In this document: one piece after another, positions 20,576-30,130 of the stretch
How the letters are laid out: every line of letters begins with the position of its first letter
Position numbering within the stretch: position 1 is the first letter of the stretch
From: Zunongwangia sp. HGR-M22
Lineage (GTDB): Bacteria; Bacteroidota; Bacteroidia; Flavobacteriales; Flavobacteriaceae
Assembly: GCF_027594425.1 (NCBI RefSeq)
Contig: NZ_CP115159.1
Coordinates: forward strand, 1 to 64,000
Direction of reading: 5' to 3'
Length of the DNA: 64,000 nucleotides
The notes under the pieces: model-generated
Databases searched by the model: none
Told to the model about the DNA's origin: nothing
Seen by the model: the letters and a program-made list of their open reading frames with translations, nothing else
Program-made: the position numbers and the translations under genes

Positions 20576-20740
20576 AGCTTTAGTCAAATTTCAATTCTTA
20601 ACTATCTTCAAAATAACCATAAACCTACTTAATAGATAGGTTTTATGATTTTATAGAGAAAATCTTATAACTGAATTTCTTTTTTCAGATTATAATTTGT
20701 CTATTTGCGTTTTAGTTTAAAACTTGCTACCCACAAATCT

Positions 20741-22450
20741 ATGAAAATCAAATACTCTATTAACCTAGTAATTCTATCGGGTTTATTATTATTTTCTTGT
20801 AAATCCAAATATCCGGAAACTTCAGAAGCAAAAATAACCGGTGAAATTGCCGAAAAAGCAATGATCGTTTCTGCGAGAAAAGAAGCCTCTAAAATAGGTG
20901 TAGCGATCATGAAAAATGGCGGAAACGCTTTTGACGCCATGTTCGCTACTGAAATGGCTTTGGCGGTAAGTTACCCGTTTGCCGGTAATTTAGGGGGCGG
21001 CGGTTTTATGGTATATCGCACTTCCGATGGTGAAATAGGTACGTTAGATTATCGCGAAAAAGCACCCTTAGCGGCATCAAAAAACATGTATTTAGATGAA
21101 AATGGAAATGTAATTGATGGCGAAAGTACATTAGGAGCTATGGCCTCTGGAGTTCCGGGAACTATTGCAGGAATATTCAAAGCACATGAAAAATTTGGGA
21201 ATTTACCAATTCAACAATTACTGAAACCAGTTATCGAATTAGCCGAAAAAGGCGTTGTGGTTACCCAAAAACAAGAAGAGCGATTACAAAAATATCGTGA
21301 GGTTTTAATGCAGGTAAATAAAGATACTATTCTTTTCACTAAAAATTATTCCGAGGGCGATACTATTAAAAATATAGCTTTAGCCAATACTTTAAAACGA
21401 ATTTCTAAAAATGGAAGAAGCGAATTTTATGGAGGCGAAACCGGTCAAAAAATGTTGGCATTTCTGCAAAACCAAGGCGGAATTTTAACGGAAGAAGATT
21501 TGAAAAAATATGAGGCTAAATGGCGAAATCCGGTTCGTGTTCAATACAAAGATTATCAAATAATTTCGATGCCACCTCCTTCTAGCGGCGGAATTGTATT
21601 AGGGGAAATTTTAAAGATGATCGAACCATTTCCGCTAGAAGAATACAATCAAAATTCAACAAAATATATTCAGGTTTTAACCGAAGCTGAACGAAGAGCG
21701 TATGCAGATAGAAGCTTTTATTTAGGCGATTCCGATTTTTATGAGGTACCGCAAGATACCTTATTATCCACTTCATATTTAAGCGGTAGAATGGCCGATT
21801 TTAGTTTTGATGAAGCTACTGCTTCTTCTTCCATAAAACACGGTGTAATTAGCGGATACGAGAGCAACGAAACCACTCATTATTCGATTGTCGATACTGA
21901 AGGAAATGCGGTGTCGGTAACAACTACGTTAAACGGAGCCTATGGATCGAAATTATACATCCCTGAACTCGGTTTTTTTATGAATAATGAAATGAACGAT
22001 TTCAGCTTAAAACCGGGAGTACCCAATATGTTCGGATTAATAGGTGCAGAAGCCAATGCGATTGAACCCGAAAAGCGAATGCTTAGTTCGATGACGCCTA
22101 CCATTATTGAAAAGGAAGGAAAACTTTGGATGGTAGTAGGTTCACCGGGAGGTTCTACCATTATCACTTCAGTATTGCAAACCTTTTTAAATGTTGCTGA
22201 ATTTGATTTATCCATGCAAGAAGCTGTTTCAGCAAAACGCTTTCACCATCAGTGGTTGCCCGATGAAATTATGATGGAACCTGAAGGGTTTTCAGAAAAA
22301 ACAATCAAAGAACTTCAACAGAAAGGATATCATATTAATCAAAAAGAATCTAGAATTATCGGTAAAGTAGATGCAATAAGAGTATTGCCTAACGGTAATT
22401 TAGAAGGAGGGGCCGACCCCAGAGGCGATGATACCGCTATCGGCTTTTAA
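20741..22450 (+). CDS. ggt: Gamma-glutamyltransferase, lipoprotein
   Basis: A 569-residue Ntn-hydrolase. The ATG at 20741 is preferred to an upstream TTG because it directly begins a lipoprotein signal (MKIKYSINLVILSGLLLFSC). The autoprocessing and nucleophile Thr is T378 in ETTHYSIVDTEGNAVSVTTT, and LSSMTPTI and GSPGGSTI match the oxyanion-hole region of the family. GGTs cleave gamma-glutamyl bonds, classically of glutathione; here, near murein peptide enzymes, the gamma-D-Glu linkage is a conceivable but unproven substrate. It is followed 28 bases later by a TonB receptor gene, suggesting an operon. Confidence 0.94.
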   Translation: MKIKYSINLVILSGLLLFSCKSKYPETSEAKITGEIAEKAMIVSARKEASKIGVAIMKNGGNAFDAMFATEMALAVSYPFAGNLGGGGFMVYRTSDGEIGTLDYREKAPLAASKNMYLDENGNVIDGESTLGAMASGVPGTIAGIFKAHEKFGNLPIQQLLKPVIELAEKGVVVTQKQEERLQKYREVLMQVNKDTILFTKNYSEGDTIKNIALANTLKRISKNGRSEFYGGETGQKMLAFLQNQGGILTEEDLKKYEAKWRNPVRVQYKDYQIISMPPPSSGGIVLGEILKMIEPFPLEEYNQNSTKYIQVLTEAERRAYADRSFYLGDSDFYEVPQDTLLSTSYLSGRMADFSFDEATASSSIKHGVISGYESNETTHYSIVDTEGNAVSVTTTLNGAYGSKLYIPELGFFMNNEMNDFSLKPGVPNMFGLIGAEANAIEPEKRMLSSMTPTIIEKEGKLWMVVGSPGGSTIITSVLQTFLNVAEFDLSMQEAVSAKRFHHQWLPDEIMMEPEGFSEKTIKELQQKGYHINQKESRIIGKVDAIRVLPNGNLEGGADPRGDDTAIGF

Positions 22451-22478
22451 TGACTTACTAAACTAAAAAACAAAAAAA

Positions 22479-25337
22479 ATGAACAAAATTTTTACCCTAT
22501 TCTTTTTGCTTATTGGCAGTAGTATACTCGCACAGCAAGATAATATAACGGGAAATGTAACCGATGAAAATTCTGAGCCTTTACCGGGTGTAAGTATTCA
22601 GCTTAAAGGAACACAAACCGGAACGGTAACCGATTTTGACGGCAATTTTAGTATTGAAGCTGAATTAGGAGAAACACTGGTTTTTACTTTTGTAGGATTT
22701 GAAAAAAAGGAAGTAGAAATAACGAAAACCAATTTACAAATTCAATTAGTAAGCGGGACTAACTTAGAAGAAGTGGTATTAGTTGGTTCCAGAAACCGAA
22801 GTAGAACAGTTACTGAGTCTGCCGTTCCGGTAGATGTCTTGGATGTTGAAGAGCTTCAGGTTTCTGTACCACAGGTCAATGTAAACCAGATTCTTAATTA
22901 CGTAGCGCCTTCATTTACCTCTACTACTCAGTCTTTATCAGACGGGACAGATCATATCGATCCGGCTTCGCTACGTGGTTTAGGGCCAGATCAGGTTTTG
23001 GTATTAATCAACGGGAAACGTCGGCATACTTCTTCTTTAATTAATGTAAATGGAACTTTTGGTAGAGGTAGTGTGGGGACCGATTTAAATGCAATTCCTG
23101 CAGCGGCAATCAAAAGAATTGAAGTATTACGAGACGGTGCTGCAGCGCAATACGGATCTGATGCAATTGCCGGTGTTATAAATGTGGTTTTAAAAGATGA
23201 GGTGAACACCCTTAATTTTAATGTAACTACGGGTGCAAATGTATCTCGAAATGCGAATGAACAAACTGGTGGAATAGATGGTGAAAGCGTTAATGTAGCG
23301 GCGAGTTACGGAATTCCATTAGGCGAAAATGGCGGTTTTATAAATTTCTCTGGAGACTTTGATTATCGGGATTCGTATAACCGAATGAAAGTTTGGGAAG
23401 GTGATATTTTTAATGCCTACAACGCAGTTGAGTGGCGGGCTAACCAAGACAATGCTGATATTAGTGATTTATCCAATCAGCAAATTCAAAATTATGCGCA
23501 GCAGGTAGATTATTTTTCTAACGATTTTAAAAGTGAAATAGCTCAGGCTAACGATCGTGCTACGCTGCAAAATTTATTAGGAAGAGATGTCACTGAAGAA
23601 GAGTTGGCTGCACGTGGTTTGAATCGATCTGATTTTAATATGCGCGTAGGACAATCGGAATTAAGGGGTGGTCGTTTATTTGCCAATTTTGCATTACCAT
23701 TAGATGATAATGGAACCGAGCTTTATGCTTTTAGTGGTTTAAGTTCCAGAAAAGGAAATGCAGCCGGATTTTACCGATTACCGAATCAAAGCCGTACGTA
23801 CACGCCATATTACATTAACGGATTTTTACCAGAAATAAATTCTAAAATCACTGATAAATCTATAGCTGCCGGAATACGTGGAAAAGTGGGAGACTGGAAT
23901 GTAGATTTTAGTAATACTTGGGGAGAAAATGAATTTATGTATATCATTTCAAATACGTCTAATGCTTCTTTAGAAGGAACTAGCCCAACCACTTTTGATG
24001 CCGGTGGATATTCTTTTTCTCAAAACACGACCAACCTTGATGTTTCTCAGTTTTATCCTGAAATTTTTGAAGGTTTCAATGTAGCTTTTGGTGCCGAATA
24101 TCGATTGGAAAATTACAATATTATTGCTGGTGAAGAAAAATCGTATTCGCAATATACCGAAGATGGAACTATTATTACGAACTCCAGCCAGCAACCGGCA
24201 ACCGATTTCTTTGGCAGTGCAAGAGCAGGCGGAGCACAGGTTTTTCCTGGTTTTACGCCAGATAATGCTATTTCCAGACAGCGAAATAGTGTCGCTGCTT
24301 ATGCCGATTTTGAAGCCGATGTAACCGAAGATTTTCTATTGACTTTGGCCGGAAGATTTGAAAATTATTCTGATTTTGGATCGACCTTAAATTTTAAAGT
24401 AGCTTCCAGATATAAACTTACTGAAAATTTAAATCTACGAGCAGCGGTGAATACAGGTTTTAGAGCACCTTCGTTACACCAAATTTATTATAATTCAACT
24501 TCTACTGTTTTTGATGATTTTGGAGATCCGGTACAAGTAGGAACCTTTTCTAATGATAGTAGAGCGGCAAAGTTGTTGGGAATTCCAGATTTAAAAGAAG
24601 AAACTTCTAAAAGTGCTAGTTTAGGAATAACGGCTAAAATCCCAGATGCCAATTTAACCATTACTGCAGATGCTTATTTTGTAGCGATAGATGATCGTGT
24701 GGTTTACACAGGGCGTTTTAGTGACGATGATCCGGATTCAGAAATTAGTCAGATTCTTAGAAGTGCAAATGCTGAATCTGCTGCGTTTTTTGCCAATGCG
24801 ATAGATACCGAATCTAATGGGCTGGATGTGGTAATTACACAAAACACCTATTTTGATAATGGTTGGAAACTGAAAAATGATTTGGCCGGTACTTTTACGC
24901 AAACTAAAAGAGTTGGGGACATTCATGCTTCCCCTTTACTACAAGGAAAACTAGATACTTATTTTTCTGAAGACAATCGTATTTATTTAGAAGAATCCGT
25001 TCCTAGAACTAAAATCAATCTTACTAATGTATTGACTGTAAACTATTTTAATTTTTTCGTTCGTAATGTGTATTTTGGTGAGGTAACCCAACCTTCAAAC
25101 ACTCTTGCGAATCAAGAAATTTATTCGGGAAAAGTGGTAACCGATCTTTCAGTAGGTTATAATTTTTCAGAATCGGTTAATTTAACAATCGGAGCTAATA
25201 ATCTGTTTGATTTATATCCAGATAAAAACCGGGTGGAAGATAACCGTAGTAGCGGAAGGTTCGATTGGCCCAGAAATGCTCAATTTGGCATTGGCGGGCG
25301 CTATCTATTTGCCAGATTACATCTAAATTTAGATTAA
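22479..25337 (+). CDS. TonB-dependent outer-membrane receptor
   Basis: A 952-residue receptor with signal peptide (ending ILAQQ), carboxypeptidase-regulatory-like domain (ITGNVTDENSEPLPGVSI...TGTVTDFDGNF), plug domain (PVDVLDVEELQVS...IKRIEVLRDGAAAQYGSDAIAGV) and a beta-barrel ending GRYLFARLHLNLD. The plug pattern is of the classical TonB receptor type rather than SusC, and no susD follows. It shares a transcription unit with the gamma-glutamyltransferase, so the ligand could be a peptide or amino-acid derivative; this is inference. Confidence 0.93.
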   Translation: MNKIFTLFFLLIGSSILAQQDNITGNVTDENSEPLPGVSIQLKGTQTGTVTDFDGNFSIEAELGETLVFTFVGFEKKEVEITKTNLQIQLVSGTNLEEVVLVGSRNRSRTVTESAVPVDVLDVEELQVSVPQVNVNQILNYVAPSFTSTTQSLSDGTDHIDPASLRGLGPDQVLVLINGKRRHTSSLINVNGTFGRGSVGTDLNAIPAAAIKRIEVLRDGAAAQYGSDAIAGVINVVLKDEVNTLNFNVTTGANVSRNANEQTGGIDGESVNVAASYGIPLGENGGFINFSGDFDYRDSYNRMKVWEGDIFNAYNAVEWRANQDNADISDLSNQQIQNYAQQVDYFSNDFKSEIAQANDRATLQNLLGRDVTEEELAARGLNRSDFNMRVGQSELRGGRLFANFALPLDDNGTELYAFSGLSSRKGNAAGFYRLPNQSRTYTPYYINGFLPEINSKITDKSIAAGIRGKVGDWNVDFSNTWGENEFMYIISNTSNASLEGTSPTTFDAGGYSFSQNTTNLDVSQFYPEIFEGFNVAFGAEYRLENYNIIAGEEKSYSQYTEDGTIITNSSQQPATDFFGSARAGGAQVFPGFTPDNAISRQRNSVAAYADFEADVTEDFLLTLAGRFENYSDFGSTLNFKVASRYKLTENLNLRAAVNTGFRAPSLHQIYYNSTSTVFDDFGDPVQVGTFSNDSRAAKLLGIPDLKEETSKSASLGITAKIPDANLTITADAYFVAIDDRVVYTGRFSDDDPDSEISQILRSANAESAAFFANAIDTESNGLDVVITQNTYFDNGWKLKNDLAGTFTQTKRVGDIHASPLLQGKLDTYFSEDNRIYLEESVPRTKINLTNVLTVNYFNFFVRNVYFGEVTQPSNTLANQEIYSGKVVTDLSVGYNFSESVNLTIGANNLFDLYPDKNRVEDNRSSGRFDWPRNAQFGIGGRYLFARLHLNLD

Positions 25338-25364
25338 TCAACCCTATTATCTTTTCATGAAAAC

Positions 25365-25398
25365 AAAAACCTCACAATTTTTTAAACTGTGAGGTTTT
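25365..25398. terminator. Hairpin terminator downstream of the TonB receptor gene
   Basis: AAAAACCTCACA and TGTGAGGTTTT arms surround an A/T loop of about 11 bases; the 3' arm ends in TTTT. It lies 28 bases after the receptor stop. Confidence 0.85.
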
Positions 25399-25624
25399 CT
25401 GATTTTTATATTAGTATAGAGTTGAAAAAAGGCTTCAGTGATCAGCACTCAGCCTTAATCAAAATTCAGATCAATTTTCGGCTTAAAGTTGTAAGCTTTC
25501 AGTTAAAAATCATTCAAAATTCAGCATTTTGCATACAAAATAATTTGATCCTGATTCTTGACTCTTAAATCTTGCTTCTTTAGTTTATTTTCTAACAGCG
25601 AAGCGGTATAAAGTCTGAATCGAA

Positions 25625-26575
25625 CTAAAGCGATTTTCGATATAAATTATAAAGAATTTTAATTTCTTCAGCATTTAAAATGCCGTCTACATGTTCTTTT
25701 TCCTGAAGAAAGTGGATTTGAAAGCTTTTAATTGCCGCATCAAGATCGTCAACATTGTAACCTATAATTCTCAAAGCTTCAGCAATATCGAAATTAGCCG
25801 GAATTACGTTCGGAAATAAAAATTTATCAAGGATAGGGATTCGCTCGCTAAAAATAGGATCAATATTGTCTATTTTCAACGGATTTTCTTTGAAAAATTC
25901 ATTTTCAAATTGAATATTTTCGATAGCTTCTTCATCATACCATATTCCGTAGCCTTCTTCAGCTAAACGTTCCCAGGGAAAATCGGCGCTAGGATCCACT
26001 TTTCTTCCGGGAGCAATATCTAAATGGCCAATAAAGTTTTCCGCAGGAATTTTATAGTCTTCTTTTAGCTGTTTTAAAACTTCAAGTAAGCTTGAAATTT
26101 GAGCTTCAGAAAAAGGTTCTTTGCCGTTATTATCAAGTTCAATACCTATTGAAGAGGAATTAAGATCTGTAGTGTGTCCCCACTGGCCAATACCACCATG
26201 CCAGGCACGATAGTAATTGTTGAGCATATGGAAAACTTCTCCGTCATCACCAATTAAATAATGAGAACTTACCTGAGTTTTTGGAATGGTAAACGTATTT
26301 AGTGTTTGAATTGTAGAATCCTGAGCGGTATGATGGATCACTACAAAGTTTGGGCGTCGAAGATTAAAATTAGTAGTTCCCACCGGATACTCACCATAAT
26401 TGAGTGCGGAGTCGTTCTGGGTTTCTTCAAGCGGAAACTTACTAAGCTCTTTTGCATAGGCTTTCGCCTTTTTTGCATAAACTTTATTGGTAGTTCGGTA
26501 AGGGTTTGAAGAACATGAGATCATCAAACCCAAACCCACTAAAATCAAAAATTTTCTATAATAGTACATGGTCAC
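25625..26575 (-). CDS. N-acetylmuramoyl-L-alanine amidase (AmiD-like lipoprotein)
   Basis: A 316-residue protein with lipobox (LGLMISCSSNP) and an Amidase_2/PGRP fold: zinc ligands are visible in VVIHHTAQDS and in GHLDIAPGRKVDP, with an intervening SSIGIELDNNG. C-terminal helices follow (about 220-316). AmiD enzymes remove the stem peptide from MurNAc or anhydro-MurNAc. It is the third gene of a minus-strand set ROK regulator - nagB/PIG-L fusion - amidase, separated from the fusion gene by 39 bases, which ties peptide removal to amino-sugar catabolism. Confidence 0.93.
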   Translation of the reverse strand: MTMYYYRKFLILVGLGLMISCSSNPYRTTNKVYAKKAKAYAKELSKFPLEETQNDSALNYGEYPVGTTNFNLRRPNFVVIHHTAQDSTIQTLNTFTIPKTQVSSHYLIGDDGEVFHMLNNYYRAWHGGIGQWGHTTDLNSSSIGIELDNNGKEPFSEAQISSLLEVLKQLKEDYKIPAENFIGHLDIAPGRKVDPSADFPWERLAEEGYGIWYDEEAIENIQFENEFFKENPLKIDNIDPIFSERIPILDKFLFPNVIPANFDIAEALRIIGYNVDDLDAAIKSFQIHFLQEKEHVDGILNAEEIKILYNLYRKSL

Positions 26576-26614
26576 AATTTCTAACCAAAATACATAATAT
26601 TGGTTAGAAAAGAA

Positions 26615-28534
26615 CTAGAATTTCCATCTAACAAAGGCTTCTATAGCTTCATAATTTGCTAAACCAAGATTATGATATTCTAATGCTGTTTCGCTGTTAC
26701 GTTCCTCGGCACGTACCCAAAATTCGCGCTCGTCATCCCCAGGGAATACCGGAGTATCTTTTTGTGACTGGTGCTTAAATATAGCTTCACGTTTTCTAGC
26801 CACTTCTTGTGGAGAAAGTGGTACAGCCATTTCGATATCGTGCATATCAAACTCCTGCCATGCACCACGATACATCCATAACCAGCAGTCTTTAGTCCAT
26901 TCTTCCGTTTCTCTAAGTCTGTTCATAGCTTCAATGATAATATTGAAACAAACTACATGTGTACCGTGTGGATCGGCAAAATCACCGGCTGCAAAAATTT
27001 GATGCGGTTTTACTTTTTGAAGTAAATTCATCGTTATTTGCACATCTTCTTCAGTTACCGGACTTTTTAATTTCTTACCAGTTTCGTAAAACGGCAAAGC
27101 CATAAAATGAATCTTCTCGTCTTTTAAACCGGCATAACGAGCACCTGCAATAGCTTCAGTTTTACGAATAAACCCTTTTACATCCATGATCTCACGGAGG
27201 TCAATGTCATTTGGACGTTTTTCAGCAATAAATTTATTGAAGTTATTGTAAATCTCTTTTAGCTTGCTAGTATCTTCACCAATGCTTTTATTAAAATCGA
27301 TGGCAAATTCTACATAACGTAATACATCAGTATCCCAAACAGCGGTATTTCCTGAAGTTTGATAAGCCACATGCACATCGTGTCCCTGGTCTACCAATCT
27401 TATAAAAGTACCTCCCATAGAAATTACATCGTCATCTGGGTGTGGGCTAAATATTATCGAACGTTTTTTAGCAGGCTCGGCACGTTCTGGACGCTGAGTA
27501 TCGTCTGCGTTTGGTTTTCCACCAGGCCATCCGGTAATGGTATGTTGTAATTGGTTAAATACGTCGATATTTATGTTGTAAGCTGGCCCTTTTTCTGTAG
27601 CTAGCTGCGCCATACCGTGGCTGTTGTAATCCTCGTCGGTTAATTTTAAGATTGGCTTATTAACCGCATTAGATAACCAAATCACAGCTTTTTTAATTTG
27701 ATCTTTACCCCAGCTACAGTCTTTTACTAGCCAAGGGGTGTCGAATCTTGTTAATTCTGAAGCAGCATCTTCATCTAAAATAAATTCAACATGATCGTTT
27801 AATTGAAGGTAGGTTGCTGGTACGCTTCCAGAAATTTCACCTTCAACAGCCTTTTTAATAATTGAAGCTTTCTTTTTGCTCCACGCCATCAAAATAATTT
27901 CGCGAGCTTTGAAGATAGTACCAATTCCCATGGTTATGGCTTTAGTAGGTACATTCTCTTTACCACCAAAATCACGAGAGGCATCGCGTCTTGTTAGGTC
28001 GTCCAGCGTTACTAAACGTGTACCGCTATTGGGCGCAGATCCTGGCTCGTTAAAACCAATATGCCCTGTTCTACCAATACCTAAAATCTGAAGATCTAAA
28101 CCGCCAACTTCGGTAATCTTTTTTTCATACTGTAAACAAAATGCAGCGATATCTTCTTTATCTAGAGTCCCATCTGGAATATTGATATTTTCTCTTGGAA
28201 TATCAATATGATTAAACAGATTCTCGTCCATAAACTTTACGTAGCTCTGGTTTTCATCTGGCTGCATAGGGTAATATTCGTCCAGATTAAAAGTGATAAC
28301 GTTTTTGAAGCTAAGCCCATCTTCCTTGTGAAGGCGAATAAGCTCTTCATATACTTTTACAGGAGTAGCTCCAGTAGCAAGACCTAAAACAGCTTTTTTA
28401 CCTTCTTCCTGTTTTTTCTTGATGATCTTAGCAATACGCTTTGCAACTTTTACAGATGCTGTTTCCTCGTCTTGATATACTTTAACGGGGAGCTTCTCAA
28501 AACGTGTTTCTTCTAAGAGATTTAATCTGGCCAT
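26615..28534 (-). CDS. nagB: Glucosamine-6-phosphate deaminase fused to a PIG-L-type deacetylase domain
   Basis: A 639-residue two-domain protein. Residues 1-270 are a NagB isomerase/deaminase (TFNLDEYYPM, LGIGRTGHIGFNEPGS, VTLDDLTRRDASRDFGG), which converts glucosamine-6-phosphate to fructose-6-phosphate and ammonia. Residues about 355-639 form a PIG-L/LmbE zinc deacetylase domain with HPDDD at 365-369 and a second ligand region FADPHGTHVV. PIG-L enzymes deacetylate GlcNAc-containing compounds, so one polypeptide could supply both NagA-like deacetylation and NagB deamination; no separate nagA is seen here. NagB is normally about 260 residues. It lies 11 bases after the ROK regulator. Confidence 0.93.
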   Translation of the reverse strand: MARLNLLEETRFEKLPVKVYQDEETASVKVAKRIAKIIKKKQEEGKKAVLGLATGATPVKVYEELIRLHKEDGLSFKNVITFNLDEYYPMQPDENQSYVKFMDENLFNHIDIPRENINIPDGTLDKEDIAAFCLQYEKKITEVGGLDLQILGIGRTGHIGFNEPGSAPNSGTRLVTLDDLTRRDASRDFGGKENVPTKAITMGIGTIFKAREIILMAWSKKKASIIKKAVEGEISGSVPATYLQLNDHVEFILDEDAASELTRFDTPWLVKDCSWGKDQIKKAVIWLSNAVNKPILKLTDEDYNSHGMAQLATEKGPAYNINIDVFNQLQHTITGWPGGKPNADDTQRPERAEPAKKRSIIFSPHPDDDVISMGGTFIRLVDQGHDVHVAYQTSGNTAVWDTDVLRYVEFAIDFNKSIGEDTSKLKEIYNNFNKFIAEKRPNDIDLREIMDVKGFIRKTEAIAGARYAGLKDEKIHFMALPFYETGKKLKSPVTEEDVQITMNLLQKVKPHQIFAAGDFADPHGTHVVCFNIIIEAMNRLRETEEWTKDCWLWMYRGAWQEFDMHDIEMAVPLSPQEVARKREAIFKHQSQKDTPVFPGDDEREFWVRAEERNSETALEYHNLGLANYEAIEAFVRWKF

Positions 28535-28545
28535 GGGTATTTATT

Positions 28546-29826
28546 TTAACTTAAATGTGATTTTATAATTGAAATCTGATTTTTAAAAATACTATCCATT
28601 ACAGCGATAGTGCCACCGTAAAGGCTAGAATTATTTCCCAGATTCGATAATTCTATATTTGTTTTTTCTTTCAGCTGCATCATGCAATAAATATTCATGG
28701 ATTGCTGAATTGGTGTTGTTATAAATTGTTTTGCTTTGGCGATTTTTCCTTCAAGAACAATTAATTCAGGATTAAAAATTTGAATAAGAATAGCGATTCC
28801 TTTTCCTAAACTCATTCCTATTTCAGAAAGTGAATTTATAGCGAATTGATCGCCCTTATTAGCCGCTTCTACAATAGTATCTGGTTCTAATTTTTCTAAA
28901 GCTTGTGGAGAAAGACTATTTAAAACTGAAGTTTGCCCTTGCTGAAGTCCTTCTTTTACTTTTCTAACCAATGCTAAACCCGAGGCTTCTGTTTCTAAAC
29001 AGCCTCTTTTTCCGCAGTGGCATAACATACCGTCTTCCACCATTGGGATATGCCCAAATTCACCGGCAAAACCCGAAACTCCAGAATGGATTTTTCCGCC
29101 CATAATAATTCCTAGTCCAACACCCCAATCCATAGAAATTACGAGTACATTTTCTTTGTCTTTGGCCAAACCAAAATGAAATTCAGCTAAAGAAGCACTC
29201 TTTGCGTCGTTAAGAATCGCAACTGGTTTTTTAAATCTAGTTTCGAATTTATCTCGAAGGGATGCAGGATCTTGTTCGGTTAAATAATACGTGTAATTTT
29301 TTCCTTCTTCCGAAGAAACTAATCCCGGCATACTTATACCTACCCCCATTATTTTTGCATCATCTACCTCTGATACTTTTAAAAATTCTTCTGAGAAATC
29401 GTAAAGTAGATCTACAATATTAGAATTTGGAGAAATTTGTGTTTCTAAAGTCTCCTCTTTAACAATACTGTGGTTATTATCGATAAGAGCCAATTTTATT
29501 TTAAATCGCTCTATATGTATACTTAATACAAAAAAGGAATGTTCTTTTAATCCGTAAAGATCGGGTTTACGACCACCTTCAGATTTTCCTCTCCCTTTTT
29601 TAATTACCATGCCATCTTCTAGCAGTTGGTTAACAAGGGCCATAGAAGTTGGGAGACTTATGCCAAATTTTGAGCAAATTTCTGCATTAGATGTATCACC
29701 ATTTAGAAACATATGTTTTATGATTCTGGTCTTTTGATGTACTTTTTTTCGCTCAACATTGCTCATATCTTTGATAAGAGCTTCTTCAATTAGAAAATCC
29801 TTTAAATGTAGACTCATATTCGTCAA
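28546..29826 (-). CDS. ROK-family transcriptional regulator (NagC/XylR-like)
   Basis: A 426-residue regulator with an N-terminal winged helix (about 25-90, SNAEICSKFGISLPTSMALVNQLL) and a C-terminal ROK sugar-kinase-like domain. The ROK zinc motif is present as CHCGKRGCLE, preceded by GEFGHIPM. Such proteins sense sugars or sugar phosphates and repress amino-sugar genes. It heads the minus-strand unit with nagB/PIG-L and the amidase and is divergent from the NagZ fusion gene, with a palindrome in the shared 304-base region as a candidate operator. Confidence 0.93.
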   Translation of the reverse strand: MTNMSLHLKDFLIEEALIKDMSNVERKKVHQKTRIIKHMFLNGDTSNAEICSKFGISLPTSMALVNQLLEDGMVIKKGRGKSEGGRKPDLYGLKEHSFFVLSIHIERFKIKLALIDNNHSIVKEETLETQISPNSNIVDLLYDFSEEFLKVSEVDDAKIMGVGISMPGLVSSEEGKNYTYYLTEQDPASLRDKFETRFKKPVAILNDAKSASLAEFHFGLAKDKENVLVISMDWGVGLGIIMGGKIHSGVSGFAGEFGHIPMVEDGMLCHCGKRGCLETEASGLALVRKVKEGLQQGQTSVLNSLSPQALEKLEPDTIVEAANKGDQFAINSLSEIGMSLGKGIAILIQIFNPELIVLEGKIAKAKQFITTPIQQSMNIYCMMQLKEKTNIELSNLGNNSSLYGGTIAVMDSIFKNQISIIKSHLS

Positions 29827-30130
29827 AAAATGTCAGGTCTTTATGCCTTTCGTTAAAAATTTAATTCTTCTTGCAAGAAACTAAATTTCTGAAAAATAAA
29901 AGTATATAAAAAATCTAGTTTAGAAAAGACTTAATGTAAAATTTTAATTAAGATGTTTTGTTTTATTAAATTTTGTAGATTTAATTGAATTAATACAGGT
30001 TATTTATTATAAATAATATCCTTTTACAATGCATCTTTTTTATATGCGTTGTTATTTTTCATACTAATGTGGCTTATTGCTTATATCTTAGACAAAAAGA
30101 AAATTTATATCAAAGTTTAAACCTAACCCT
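29827..30130. other. Divergent control region between the ROK regulator and the NagZ fusion gene
   Basis: Very AT-rich region of 304 bases separating two divergent amino-sugar genes. It holds the perfect palindrome TTCTTGCAAGAA (29868-29879), followed by an overlapping imperfect repeat (AGAAA, 5 bases, TTTCT at 29877-29891). No coding signal was recognised. It presumably carries both promoters and a ROK operator. Confidence 0.5.
29868..29879. promoter_or_regulatory. Perfect 12-base palindrome, candidate ROK operator
   Basis: TTCTTGCAAGAA is self-complementary and lies 42 bases upstream of the ROK regulator start, in the divergent intergenic region. Position and symmetry suggest an operator; there is no direct evidence for which protein binds. 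Confidence 0.45.

Noticed and set aside
20705-20740. TTG start extending the gamma-glutamyltransferase
   Set aside because: The ATG at 20741 directly begins a lipoprotein signal peptide; the extension would bury it.
25418-25428. Target site for guide 1 between the TonB receptor and amidase genes
   Set aside because: Only TAGAGTTGA (9 bases) matches, a chance level in 64 kb.
25443-25620. Structured RNA or small gene in the gap before the amidase gene
   Set aside because: The sequence is low-complexity and repetitive in flavour with no stable fold or open frame that I could support.
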